A DNA stretch of 64,000 nt from assembly GCA_922989275.2 (NCBI GenBank), contig OV277858.1, positions 10,044,001 to 10,108,000 of the forward strand. The letters run 5' to 3'. The notes under the pieces are model-generated. The model made no database searches. It saw only the letters and a list, made by a program, of their open reading frames with translations, and had not been told where the DNA came from. This DNA comes from Gari tellinella. Lineage: Eukaryota > Mollusca > Bivalvia > Cardiida > Psammobiidae. Position numbers and translations under genes: made by a program. Of this stretch, positions 35,001 through 46,681 are shown piece after piece. Within the stretch, counting starts at the first letter, position 1. Every line of letters starts with the position of its first letter.

Positions 35001-35429
35001 TCACTTGATTTCGAAAATGTCACGATGTTCCTTGGTATTTAACAATCCCGAGCTTTTATTCCCGGAGCTTTTCTTATTGGTCCGCTTGTTTACTCTCGTT
35101 TTTGTACGTTTCGTGTAGACTGAAGACAGCCCAGACGACTTTCTTTTCCTGTTGCTCCTCGGAGGTCCAGAGATATTCTGAAACGCGTTCTCCACGCTCT
35201 TGGGATTTATATCTTCTCTCTCGAGGGCTGATTTGGCCTGAGCGGCCGCCTGTTCCGTAGGCAATACCGCTTTAATGGTGACTTGTTTCTCTTCCGAGGT
35301 CGGAGTTACTTCTATAACACGAGGTCTTCTGCCTCGACCCGACTGGTTCAAAGAAGCTTTGCCTTGACTCACGCGGTCACAGAAATCCACCCATACTTGC
35401 GGATTCGGCACGTATAGTTTCATGTTCAC
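35001..35429 (-). CDS. Basic protein of virus-like element
   Basis: 142 residues, intact. The N-terminal YVPNPQVWVDFCDRV motif is followed by a Lys/Arg-rich C-terminal half (RSNRKRKSSG, YTKRTKTRVNKRTNKKSSG). The charge suggests DNA binding or a capsid-inner role like adenoviral core proteins, but I do not recognise the family. The stop at 35003-35001 lies 4 nt from the ATG of the capsid-like gene, so both are probably on one transcript. A TATATAA on this strand at 35515-35509 lies about 80 bp upstream. Confidence 0.6.
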   Translation of the reverse strand: MNMKLYVPNPQVWVDFCDRVSQGKASLNQSGRGRRPRVIEVTPTSEEKQVTIKAVLPTEQAAAQAKSALEREDINPKSVENAFQNISGPPRSNRKRKSSGLSSVYTKRTKTRVNKRTNKKSSGNKSSGLLNTKEHRDIFEIK

Positions 35430-35508
35430 CAGAAAGGGTAGCGCTTCAAGTGAAGTGTCAAGTGTACTGGTTTCGTCAATTGTGTAGTCTCGTTTCCGTT
35501 TTCGCGTC

Positions 35509-35515
35509 TTATATA
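35509..35515 (-). promoter_or_regulatory. TATA box of the leftward block
   Basis: Minus-strand CTATATAAGACGCG, about 80 bp before the ATG at 35429. No other TATA-like sequence stands nearer. It would drive the basic protein, capsid-like protein and perhaps the protease. Confidence 0.45.
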
Positions 35516-36360
35516 GATCTCGAAATCCCTCACCTCCCTTTTCGAGACACCGATGTAAAAGGGAGTATCGAGTAAATCATGAAATGTAGATCAACATTCT
35601 ATATTTCAACAGGTACAATATACGTTTGTTGATTTTTACATAAAGCGGAAGAGCTTCCTACATAGGGGCCTACCTCACAGATATTCTCAAGACTTCAAGT
35701 GGAACTTCTCCGTCCCCCCACCCACCAGTGAGTAGTTATAAACAGTTTGACGCCCGGACAGTCCGACACGTCGATAAGTGTGCACGTCAACGGACAACAT
35801 TGCAAACCAACCAAAGATAGATTGCAGAAAAATAAATTAAATCAAATAACTAGACATATGCTACATAGTGTGTGATAAAGCGTCACAAACTTACCATTCG
35901 TTTCCCGTATATTGCCATTTTTTGGCGGTCGTTGAAGCGGAACTGCTAATTTGGAATACCTTCGAATGTTGATGTGGAATGGATGCGTCTCAGAAAGTTG
36001 TCCGAAACTTAGCGAATATGTCCACTGTAACGGTTTTAAAATATGACAAATTTATAGGCTTTTCAGCAGAAAAGGGACAAGCATCGTCACACTACCTCAG
36101 ACGGACAATTAAACAAAAGTACAACTTTGAAAGTATCAATATATAGTCAAATTCTGAAATAAATCAGGTTTACGTTGGTCGCCTGAAACACTTATTTTAG
36201 GGACTTCAAAATATACGCGATCAAGATTTCAAGTTATTTTTTGGATTTTCTTTATCTTTTCAGACCAGAAAAGTTAATTTCATATGAGTAAGAGGACTGT
36301 TTTTAAGGTGTTTGCAAAGTTTCGACGCTCTCGCACCATTTTTTACCCCTGAAATGTAAT

Positions 36361-36582
36361 GTCAAAATATTAAGGAGACCGCTTTCGGTCACCCTAAACT
36401 GCCGGTCGCCTTAACCCCCATTTTAAAGGATAACTGGTCACCTTAATGTCGTCATTATATTTATATATATATATATATACATATATATTATCCTCCTTAG
36501 GTAGACCGTTCGTCCTATATAATCAGGCTTAGGGAGACCGCTGGATTAGGGAGACAATTTTTGGTCTCCTTAATATTTTGAC
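36361..36582. repeat. MITE with perfect 20-bp TIR, left arm
   Basis: TIR GTCAAAATATTAAGGAGACC at 36361-36380 and its exact inverse at 36563-36582. Inside are an AT microsatellite and GGAGACCG/GGTCACC phrases. The mirror copy is at 54071-54314. Confidence 0.88.
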
Positions 36583-37875
36583 CAATCATAACTAAAAACT
36601 GAGACCAAAGAGACCTTTAATTTTTTTTGCCATTCGTTTCAAATTAAGCACATTCAGTGTTACATAAAATATTTTTACCATTGAAATTTTACTTTTGATA
36701 CTAGATGTGTTTTAATAATATTGATGGCGTATATCTCATATCCTATAAAATACTCATAAAGGAGACCAACTATTTTTCCGAAATTTACCGTAAAATTCGC
36801 TATATCAAAGAACTTTTGTAATGCAGCAAGCTTAATTATCACCTAATCCATCATTTGAGCTATGAAATGTTGTAAAATACTGCTATATAAAAAAATCGAT
36901 TTTTCGTTATCCATGAATCGTTCCCACTGTTAGATAATTTCCTCTCTGTGCCGATCTCTGTTCGGAAAAAAACATTCGGCAATTTCCGGGAAAATGTTAT
37001 TTCATGGTGGTACAGCGATATATTTGCCAATGTTGCTATCATAAAGTTATTTTTGCAATGGGAAATCAATAAATGTTGTTATTCAATGATATATTTTAAA
37101 TACAATACATTCGAAATAAATGGAGAAGTAGAAGTATAACACAACGGAATTACCCGAGACGACATCGGCATTCCGACTCTTCATTTCCGGAACATCTCTG
37201 GAAAAAAATGGCCGCGCCCTTGCTACGGAAAGCGAATGGTAAACTTTTATTATTTGTATTTTGATCAGTTCATTTAAATTATAATTTGAAACAGTTGTTT
37301 TTAAAACAAATTGATTCACATAGTCTCATTGATTTATCTTGTGGTTAAACAATAAAGATTGTATAATATGTGCAGTGGTTTTAAAATTTCATCCGTACTT
37401 TTTCGCCCCCACCTCTTTTCGCATTTGGAAAGTTTGGTCGTTCTTGTTCTTCTTTCTTATCGTTGTTTGCGATATGCGTTTATACATGCATGGATGCATT
37501 TTGTTTCAAGGTTATCTCATGTAAATTAATGTTTACCTTTCTTCTTCGTTGAAAAGTCAGACTGAGTGATAGGCCTAGTCACTTTTCGGAGTTGACCCTC
37601 ACTGAATGACCTTGGCAAACAGTTTGTGGCGGTAGTACATCTAAATAACCAGAGTCATTTTTTTAGGGAATTTTAAGTATGAAATACGTTATTGACAATT
37701 TGTAACATTTTTGTGATGATTATGTTTGAATATTTCACTCAGTGGTTCAGGTCTGCCATTAGTTAAAAATTGATAAAAAAAATCCTAATATTTAATTTTT
37801 TTCAATTTTTCAAACCCGATTTTCCTGATTATATATTTAACCCATATTATGTTTCTAGTTTTTAAGACATGTAAT

Positions 37876-37930
37876 GCTTAAAGCAGGTTGAAAGTAAAGC
37901 AGAATGCTTTACTTTCAGACTGTTTTAAGC
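37876..37930. repeat. GCTTTAAGCAGG hairpin element, core deleted
   Basis: Same foldback as 52689-52767 in the other arm, but the central GCGCCTTT...GGCGCATTCT loop of about 24 nt is missing, leaving the two arms meeting at AGAATGC. Confidence 0.85.
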
Positions 37931-38142
37931 TTCAATCTGTTGGAATAAAAATACAAAGATTTCGGAAATATCCGGAGAAATGGCAGCCCTGATGGTTTTC
38001 TTTTTTCTCTCTAATACACGCCCCTTTCGGCACTTTTTAGGTGCAACAATCATGGGACTGTACCTGGTCAGTCGATCACTTTATCCTGACACTGACAAAA
38101 TCCTGAGCGCCAAGGAGGTAAGCCATTACTACAAATTTTTAA

Positions 38143-38226
38143 GTCTTTGGTTTGACCCGACTGGGGATTGAACCCACAACCTCCTACACTACAAGCGGAG
38201 ACTCTACCTTTAAGCCACGCAGTCGG
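38143..38226 (-). mobile_element. tRNA-like SINE head, left arm
   Basis: On the minus strand CTGCGTGGCTTAAAGGTAGAG (A box region) and GGGTTCAATCCCC (B box) at tRNA spacing, with complementary outer ends (ACCGACTG / CAGTCGGG). The mirror copy at 52365-52445 carries a 7-nt insertion in the anticodon-arm region. It is a SINE head or tRNA pseudogene and shows no clear anticodon. Confidence 0.6.
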
Positions 38227-39495
38227 TTATGTTCACAGATATCCCCCCTTTTAAAAGGTCATCATTGGTATAAATAGAATTGAGCGAGGGTATTCGCATC
38301 ATCTGCGATGTCACGTTCTAATTAAAAGGTAGGCCTATCATGTTTAAAAATTTTTTTAGTGTGTCCCCCGGAAATATCAAATTTCCCCTGGAATTTTGAC
38401 AGGGGAACATAGTGTCCCCGAAAATTTTGGACCTAGGGCTAGTCACAACACTGGGTTTAGAGAGTTGCAGTTCAGGACTGCAATGCAGGGATTGACATTA
38501 ACGCACGTCCGACAAACATTCACTGGTTGAAGTTCTGTCCGGATGTACAGAAATTTCTGGCCGTAGCCCGACTGGTCTTACACATTATTCTGATTTTTAA
38601 TTAATGTGCAGGGGTGGGAGAACGGTTACCAGACGTTTCGCTACCATACATGTGATATTTTCTTGGATCCAAATATGGAGATTTGGAAATTTTAATAGGG
38701 AGATTGGGGTGCCAAATAGGGAGCTTTTTTCGCGAAAAAAAAACTGGGCGCAAGAAGTGAAACTCCAATACATTTGTATATTTTCATAAGTGAATAGATA
38801 AGTGAATAGATAAGTCTTTAGACCACTAAGACAGGGACCATTTTTTCCCAGTTATATCTCGCCGGATCATCTCATCTAGATACTTACTGTTTGACAGATA
38901 TTTTCTGAAAGAAAACGCACAAAAAATAACTCAGAGATTTGTTGCATGTGACAAAGTTTGCAGGCAACAATTACTTGCGTTATAGACCGGTGTGCGGTTG
39001 TAACAACAAAATAACGCATCGAAATTTTCTACCGCGAAAACTGATTGCAAATAAATTTGTTGAGCGTAATTCGTTGTAAAATCTAACTTAATATACATTT
39101 GCACAGATCGTATGTAATAAACAGAAGATTTTAGGTCCAAAGTTTAATTTAAACTGATTGTTAGAAAGCTTGTTATCACGCAGTCTGGAATGATTGAATG
39201 AATGGCAGTCTAGAGCCATATAGTGCTACACTTATCAAACTTATCGACGATTGCGTAACGTGTTAACACGCATCAGTAGTGTTCAGGTAAGGATTGTACC
39301 AATTACTGAATTAGCCAGAGAAGCCAATTTTATGATTTTATTAGAATCGGCGATCAAGGTAAATGATATAAAAGTTCACCTTGAAAAAAATGAACCTCAC
39401 TGTGAAAATGAAATATCGAGAGATCTTGTCTCCCGATCGGGAGATCATTAGAAGAGGTCTAATTTCTGGAGCTCCCGATCATATCGGGAGATATA

Positions 39496-39585
39496 ACATG
39501 TTCGCTACTCCGGATGTTTCGCTACGCAACCTGAAGTCGTTTCGCTACTCAGACGTTTTGCTACCTGTACGTTTCGCTAGTCTAC
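39496..39585. repeat. GTTTCGCTAC iterons, left arm
   Basis: Five occurrences of GTTTCGCTAC or one-base variants at about 16-23 bp spacing, next to two gatcggGAGATC-type palindromes (ATCTCCCGATCGGGAGAT and CTCCCGATCATATCGGGAG). An isolated copy is at 38626. Mirrored at 50857-50935. Confidence 0.7.
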
Positions 39586-39938
39586 CCTATATTTAAAATA
39601 GGGGAAAATTAATGAATCTGTAGTAACAAAAACTCAGAGAATCAATTTAAACCATTAATAAAGAAAAAATTATATAATTTGATGATAATTTATCAAAATA
39701 AACTTGAATAAAAGGAGAAAAAGAGTTAAATATCAGAGTAAAAATTGTGTATGTTTATTTAATGCACGCCCGATAAAAATGCACGATTAAAATTTTTTTT
39801 AATTTAAGAATTTAAATAAAATTTTATTTTAAGGAATAAATTAACCCACATGTGCTGAAACAGTAAAATCTGTGTTATAATAAACGACTATTTAAACATC
39901 AGCATAATAAATTGACATCTGTATCAGAAAGGTACTGC

Positions 39939-40987
39939 TTAAGCCCCGATCTCACTGTCCCGGTGCTGGTCCCGGTGGAGATAGCCGGTAAACCGGGGTA
40001 CACCGGGATGAACCGGGACGTTTTTATGAAAATATAAATTGCGATCTCACATTCCCGGTGTCTCCCCCGGTGGAGCACCGGTTATGAAGCCGGATCTCCC
40101 CGAACCTTCCCGGTGAGTTCCCGGTTTGGCCCTGCGTAGTTACGGTGAAGGGCTGGTCTGTTCCCGGTTAACCCCGGTATAACACGGCGTAACCCCGGCC
40201 GTCGCTGGTGGTATCCCGGTGACCACCGGTGTCGTCCCGATCAACCCCGGTTGTTCATCGGTGACGTGCCGGCGTTACCCGGTGTTCGCCGGAATGGACA
40301 AATACCGGGGCGGACGTTAGTTAGTATAAATTCTCTTTTGTCTCTCGGTGTATATGAGATGAAATACAAACGAAATGCAATAAAATAGAACATACTAATG
40401 TTGTAGACTGTTCAAACTTCATTTTAATATGGGTTTCAAACAGTTTGCTCGGCGTATGCTCTGGTTACATACTGTTTGTAGTGGACATAAAGACTTTAGC
40501 CATTTATTAATAAAGACAAACTTTTGTTTTTATATATTAGATTGTCCCTATACAATAGAGAGGACGATATTATTTCCTATTTAAACACAGACGAAACACA
40601 AACGCTAAAATCATAATGTAGAAAACTGCATTTTTTTTTTAAAAAAATCAAAATTTATCCTCGCAAACACCCCGGCTGTTCACGGTAGAGACCCGGAGCT
40701 GCTCCAAATGTGCCGGTAAAGATCCGGCGTTGCCCCGGCATACCCCGGCGTTGCTCCGGCATTCCCCGGATGAAGCCGGTTCTCGTTTCTGTCCCGGTGG
40801 CCCCCGGTTCTAGTAAACATTTTAAAGCATCCGAGGATGTTAGCCGGTGGCAGCCGGTCAAACCCGGATCGAGCCGGTCGTCCCCGGCGCCGCCAAGGTG
40901 GTACTCCCGGCGACTTCCGGTGACTGCCAGTTTGCTAAACCGGGACTCACCGGGGACCCAAACCGGGCGATGAGATCCTGGCTTTAA
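39939..40987. mobile_element. TTAA-flanked CCGG-rich element, left arm
   Basis: Bounded by TTAA (39939-39942, 40984-40987) with imperfect TIRs: GCCCCGATCTCACTGTCCC against GCCAGGATCTCATCGCCC. Two GC-rich blocks (39950-40320, 40665-40980) are packed with CCGGTG/CACCGG/CCCCGG; the centre is AT-rich. The TTAA target suggests piggyBac-type mobilisation. There is no transposase ORF, and the open frames across it are composition artefacts. Confidence 0.78.
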
Positions 40988-42218
40988 CGCATGACAAATG
41001 TAACGTAGAAAACTCATAGGAGAGTGTTTGCAAAACTTTGCCCTGCATTAAGCAGATATACAGTGTCTTTGAAGATCAACGAACATTATCATTGAGTGAC
41101 TGTCGATCAAAGGTTTTACTGTATACCGGCACGTGCAGAGTCAACGATCCATTGAAACAGCACCAGCAATCGAATTGATTGCATTCAGATTGATTTCATA
41201 ACTTTAGAATAAAATTTACTTGAAGGAATAAATTAACCCCCTTGAATAAATGTGTCATCATTTGGTAACTCAGCATCTGATCAGGTTTCAAACTGTTTGA
41301 CACCCCTTTATGCATCCTGCGTTAGGTACCCCGGAAGAAATAAAAGTTACAGGCCTTGATAATACACGGACGCAGAGAAAAATTGTCGTCTGATCAGGAT
41401 CCTAACTGTTTGGATGTTCCACATTCATATCGCTGTTTATGCACGCAATAGCTATATCTTCTAAACTGTCCTCTAAAGCAGACACCATGTGTATGCGCCG
41501 GATACTGTGGTGTCATTACTCATTAGAATCGTCTTGAAGAGACGATTCTGGAGAGTGATCACACCATGCAGACTTAGTCCCCTTTAGTAGACACGAGGGT
41601 TAAATGTGTAATTATTGAATTAAAAAACCATTCTCATATTTAAATCATGCTTGCTTGATTCATATGTAAACATCGTTTAACTAGAATTAATGCAGACTCG
41701 AAGAATCACGACTGTTTGGCTTATGCAGAAAGATTAGATCCAGACCAGCGACAGAGGAACTCGGCGTCTAACATGGAACAAATTGGTTTGCTACTTATTC
41801 TATCACTTACACCACATTGATTTCACGCACTACCAGGTGCATTCTAAGGGTCAACTCGCATAAGTTGTATGCGTTACGACTGTTCACATATTTCATTATA
41901 TTCCTTTTGTCAAAATGTCCACTAATATGTAATGTTGAGAAAAAACGGCAGACGTCGACGGTAAATTCCGATAATAAAAGAGTGACCTGTCGCCCCCAAA
42001 GTTGAAACGCAATGGTCCGCATCGAAACTCCGCCCTGACATGTCAAAAAAATCGGTCTATACCAATAGTTTAAATGTAATACTTAAGTAAACGTGTCTTA
42101 AAATTTCTTTTTATATGTACATGTATTTCTTATAAATACGGTAAACACATTGAACTCTAGCAACGAGTATACTCGTTGTTTGTAAATAATGTATACCTGT
42201 GAAAATTGAATGAATGCA

Positions 42219-42290
42219 GTGTGCACCCAGATCAGGGGGTTCCTAAAGGAAACCTATGATCGTGATCTACAGTGTTTGTCACTTTGCAAT
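42219..42290. repeat. Imperfect hairpin, CAGATCAGGGGGTTCC type
   Basis: CAGTGTGCACCCAGATCAGG pairs imperfectly with GATCGTGATCTACAGTGTTTG around CCTAAAGG. Mirrored at about 48190-48262. Related to the near-perfect hairpin at 57513-57579. Confidence 0.55.
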
Positions 42291-44433
42291 GTAAACAACC
42301 ATAAACATATGTACTGAACTAAATTGAGAACTGGACTTTACCATTTAATATTTCCAGGATGGATAAATTCATTGAACATGTCTGGCTTTCTATGTACATT
42401 TTGCCAATTCCCGAACGAAAAATGCATTATATGCCCTGCCTCCTAACTGCAATCTTTATCAACAAGTCCCGCCTTCTCGAGAAATAGCATTTACACTTTG
42501 TTCGATGTCTTATCTATCTCTGTCGCTATCTCTCTCTCTCAATCTCTCGATCAGGAAAAACGATAAGGGTTGATGAACAAAGTTACGAATGTTAAAAGCT
42601 CAATAAGAAAAAAGTGGTTGATATCTGTAATAATAAAGCAGGGTTCCAGAGCCATAACACTTTAATTGATAATACACAAAAATAGAGGGTAATCAAAATA
42701 AATTTATTGATAGATAGATACTTTTATTTCCTCCTTTTAGGAGAGCACAAACACTTACAAATACAAATAAACATAGACATACATTATTATACAAAGACGA
42801 TACAATACATTACATTATGATATCCAACTATAGTGAAATTTCTATCGTTAGAAGTTCAATAGTAGAAGGCTATACTTAACTAAGAAATGAGAACACACTT
42901 GACGTGTTTAGTAATGAAAAATTTCTGTTTTTTGTTTTGTGTGTTTTTGTTCTCTTGAACGAACCAATATTAGACCTGTCAATATACTTTTCAAACAGTG
43001 CAGAGTCTATTATTGAAAGATAACAGAATGATGACAGAATGACAGAAAGAGGTAACACTATATGCCCCACCCATCACTACAGTCTAGTTTAATTTTTCCT
43101 GATACGGTAGGGGTTACATGTACATTGGCCAGGAGGTAGTAGTCCAAGTTAAAATAACTCAGCTTTGGTAAGTACTACACAAGGCTGAAGTAGACCATTA
43201 TATATACAATAAGGATAAAACCACCTTAAGGTAGACCCATCCTTTTTCTACAATTTTATGTAGACCACCGTATATATATATGTATAATGAAAATTCTAAT
43301 TAATTTTACTACAAGGATTTCCTCCACTTATAATTAGCTGCACTTTTAAGTAGAATTAGAGCTCAGTTGTCACAACAAACAAACTGAAAGGATTACTGAA
43401 AATGTCAATCATCCATTGCCAACTGTCACAAAAAACTTGCCAGGTAGAAAATTGAAAATGTCAATGATCCAACGCCTATTGCAAGATCAAGAACTATTTG
43501 GAAACATTATTCCCCTGCTGTGACCATGACCTCTAAATGACCTTGAAATAACATTTAGCTCAAGGGCTTCTAGAGTGGCGTACACATGTGAAATATAAAG
43601 TATATGCTACATGTAACTCCAAAGCTATGACCAAGGTTAAATTTGGCCTAGTTGACCACTAAAAGACATTGACCTTTGTCTGACATGACTCAGGCTGTAC
43701 TGAACTCAAGTGATTCTAAAGCTAAATACACACCATAGCAAATATGAAAGCTATGTCATACATACTTTTAAAGTTATGGCCAAGGTTAAATTTAGCCTCT
43801 TTGACCTCTAAATGACAGAACTTTGGCGAACATTGTGGTTTCATCAGGTGCAACCATGGTTTTTTCATCCCCCCTTGAATAAAATAAATATTCAAATTAT
43901 TCCTTAAAAGAAAGGTGTTGAAATTCAACCAGCTGAGTACAGGTATGGGCATTTCTTAACTTTCAAGGCAAGAAATAAACTGAAATAACCGTAGATATTT
44001 TTCTCTTAACATCAAGTGAGCCTACTAACCGGCTTAGTAAACAATTTAAAAAGGCATTGCTGGTTTTTCTCTGTGTCCAGCTAGTTAAAAGCTGATGGCA
44101 TTCCTCATATCAGTACAGTTACTAAGAACTACAAAACCAGCTCAAAGATTACCCTATTTGAAATATTAAAGTGCATGGAATGGGATTCATATGGCGATAA
44201 AAGGGCTATGTGATCTACAGCTATTGACTTTAATGTCTCGGTTACAAAGGCACTTTGAACTTTTCGAAGCCTAATTATTGAAACAAACATGTAACGAAAG
44301 CTGTATCTTATTTTTCTCCAAGAGCTTTTACTAATTCATACCGTATTCAAGCCCCTTTCTCTTTCTGGTTTGACGGCTACCATCAGAACAAATGTCAGCG
44401 AGATTAACTGAAATAGGGAGATAACTACCATAA

Positions 44434-45019
44434 ACAAGAGGGCCTGAAGGCCCTGATATCGCTCAACAGTTGTACTGAACCTTTCTGTTTCATCCGTTTT
44501 AATATAAATCCATTCAAGTTTGTAGTATAGCATGTAAACAATTTTGGAATACAACCTCATAATTCTAGTATAGTAGAGTACATCAAGGGCAGAAAACTAG
44601 AGCCTAACCAAGGTCACAGATTTTTAAAGTTTTCACTATATAGCCATATAAGGAAAATCTGCCCCACCCACTGGCGGCCATGCTTTTTAAGATAGGATAA
44701 CTATTTTAAGAAATCTTATAGAGGGTCATCAATGGCACATTTGGGTAAAATTATTTTCAATTCGGAGCAGTAGTTTTGGACAAGAAGATCTTTAAAGTTT
44801 TTTCAATTGGTTGCCATGGCAACCACAATTTCGATTGGATGACCTATATTTCAAAAAATCTGAGAGAGTACTCTACAAGGAACAATCCTATGAAGTTTTA
44901 ATGAAATTGACACAGTAGTTTCCAAGAAGAAGATCTTTAAAGAAAAAGTTGACGACACACGACGGACACAGGGCGATCACAATAGCTCACCTTGGCACTC
45001 CGTGCCAGGTGAGCTAAAA
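44434..45019 (+). mobile_element. Helitron-like element H, minimal form
   Basis: Left end ACAAGA + GGGCCTGAAGGCCC (6-bp stem), then TGATATCGCTCAACAG. The right hairpin at 44985-45014 is GCTCACCTTGGCAC-TCC-GTGCCAGGTGAGC, followed by TAAAAAC. GACGACACACGACGGACACAG precedes it. At 586 bp it has almost no tandem array, so it shows the minimum set of parts. Confidence 0.82.
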
Positions 45020-45644
45020 ACAACAACAACTTTAATAAAGTTGTCGAGTGAGTATGTTCTGTGTTTATTAGTTCAGTTTAAAACCATCATCAGTCAAGAA
45101 CTTTCTATTAACTTGGCATGTACTCAACAAGGTTAAGCTGATTTAACTGACGGCAGATTTATCGCTTCACTGAGCATTTTTAAATTTAACAGGCTACTTT
45201 AATTGAAAGCTAACCACTTTTGAGCTCATGTATTACAGTAATACAGTTTAACTTGAAATTTACCTAGCAGCTACCATTTTAGATTTTTGTAACTTTTAGT
45301 GGTTTGTCGTGCAACATAACTTGTTAAGCTTGTAACTAAAATTGAATATTCAACTAGCAACTTAGGCCCTATTTGCTACTAGAGCATTGTGATAACTTTG
45401 TAAACAGTACTCTACATCTAATCAGGAATTCAGCATCCAATCTGTTTTTATACATGTTTTCAAACATTCAGATTGTAATACATTTGTAGAAGAAAATATA
45501 ACTTGTACAGATGAAGTGAATGAAAAGTCAAAAACAAAGTGTTTGATACAAGCTAAATCAAAATGACTTTCCATTATCCTAAGTTAAATATAAAAGCAGC
45601 AGTTCTACTTGAAATGTAATATAGTCTGCACAGTACTTACACAT

Positions 45645-45757
45645 CTGAATCTCTTGGTGACTCCTTTGCTTGAAACCCAACATTCGAGTCTCCTGGTCAC
45701 TCCTGTGCTTGCAAACCCACATTTGAGCCTCCTGGTGATTGAATCCTCAGTCTGGTT
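45645..45757. repeat. 39-bp minisatellite, 2.5 units
   Basis: GAATCTCTTGGTGACTCCTT, GAGTCTCCTGGTCACTCCTG and GAGCCTCCTGGTGATTGAAT recur at about 39-40 bp. Confidence 0.6.
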
Positions 45758-46116
45758 GTGACTGATCAAGTTGTGAGGGGACTGTAAACATTTAAATAAC
45801 ACTTAAAGCCAGAATTTCACCCAAATTTATGTTTAAATCGCGCAATTTCTTATATAAGAACAATTTCTATGTATTAAGCTGAGGGAAATCCGTTGTCAGG
45901 TGCCTGAAACATGCCCCCCTTTCGTTAAGAACCATACATAAATGTGCCAATTTCTTATCGAGATGGTTGGAAAAATAAGCTTTTTGTTTACATAACAAAT
46001 CTTCGTGTCGGCTTCCGAGAGTTTCCGCAAGGTCGAATAAGTCTCACGAGATCGATCCGATTTTCCTGACTTGTCTGGGTTATTTTAAGAACAGACTAGT
46101 TCATAACCATTAGAGG

Positions 46117-46681
46117 TAACGGTGGAGAAAACGTTATTCTTTCCCGTTTAAACGCAAACGAAACGCATCGCAATAATACGCATAAATGGACAACCTTTAG
46201 ACAGTTCTGACCATTCATGTTAGTCTGAGCGGCAAACAGTTTGGTGCCTGATCAAACGCTGGGTTACCCGGCGTCTGATCTGCTCCAAACTGTTTGCAAT
46301 TGAAATCATGGTTTTAGCGTTAACGCGTTTATTGGGAAAGATTAACATTTTCTCCACTGTAAGCAAGGTAACATCTACTTCATCATCGTACACTTTCCTA
46401 CTTGAGATAAGTATGGTTCCCGTGCAGCAAGAGACCGCTGCGCTAACTTTACTGATATTTTATTCTCTCCCAATAAACGCATTTGTATACAAAACTATTA
46501 TTTCCATTGCAAACACATTGGAGCCAGGTCAGACGCCGAGTAACCCGGCGTTTGATCAGGCTCCAAGCTATTTGCTACTCAGATTAAAAAATAATAGTTA
46601 AAACTTCTAAAAGTAAATTTCCACAGTTACGTGCATTGCGTTTGCGTTTAAACGGAAAAGAAAAATATATCCTCTACTGTA
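46117..46681. repeat. Two adjacent CAGTGGAGAAAACG MITEs
   Basis: The first copy at 46117-46360 has TIRs GGTGGAGAAAACGTTATTCT / ATTAACATTTTCTCCACTG and a central CAAACAGTTTGG...CCAAACTGTTTG palindrome. A second, partial copy follows to about 46681. Same family as 6205-6442. The open frame 46308-46601 spans the junction and is not a gene. Confidence 0.65.

Larger units (their letters stand above)
29686..35697. mobile_element. Decayed Polinton/adenovirus-like dsDNA element
   Basis: A compact cluster of intronless genes in two converging blocks, rightward at 30621-31881 and leftward at 35429-32906. An adenain-like protease, a putative capsid protein and a BIR protein are among them. It is present only in the left arm of the palindrome. 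Gene spacing inside blocks is 4-40 nt, as in viruses. I find no DNA polymerase B, integrase or packaging ATPase and no clear terminal inverted repeats, so this is a fragment or an unusual lineage. 29686-30620 holds no gene I can support. Confidence 0.65.
35698..42708 (+). repeat. Inner palindrome arm, left (about 7.0 kb)
   Basis: An inverted copy of 47389-54996. Matching landmarks, left and right: GACGCCCGGACAGTCCGAC (35750) and 54940; MITE 36361 and 54071; the open stretches 36860-37069 and 53587-53796; hairpin 37876 and 52689; CCGG-rich element 39939 and 49488; 41807-42046 and 48428-48667; AATAGAGGGTAATCAAAATA (42681) and 47401. By eye, aligned stretches differ at a few per cent with small indels. 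No protein gene is supported in the arm. Confidence 0.93.

Noticed and set aside
35731..35741. AGTAGTTATA shared with 29686, as terminal repeat of the virus-like element
   Set aside because: The two are direct, not inverted, and only 10 bp. The 35731 copy belongs to the palindrome arm, as its mate near 54960 shows.
40655..41017. Gly/Arg/Pro-rich frames over the GC blocks (also at 28805, 49427, 49605, 59817)
   Set aside because: Produced by CCGG iterons in several frames on both strands of a TTAA element. No start context or family similarity.
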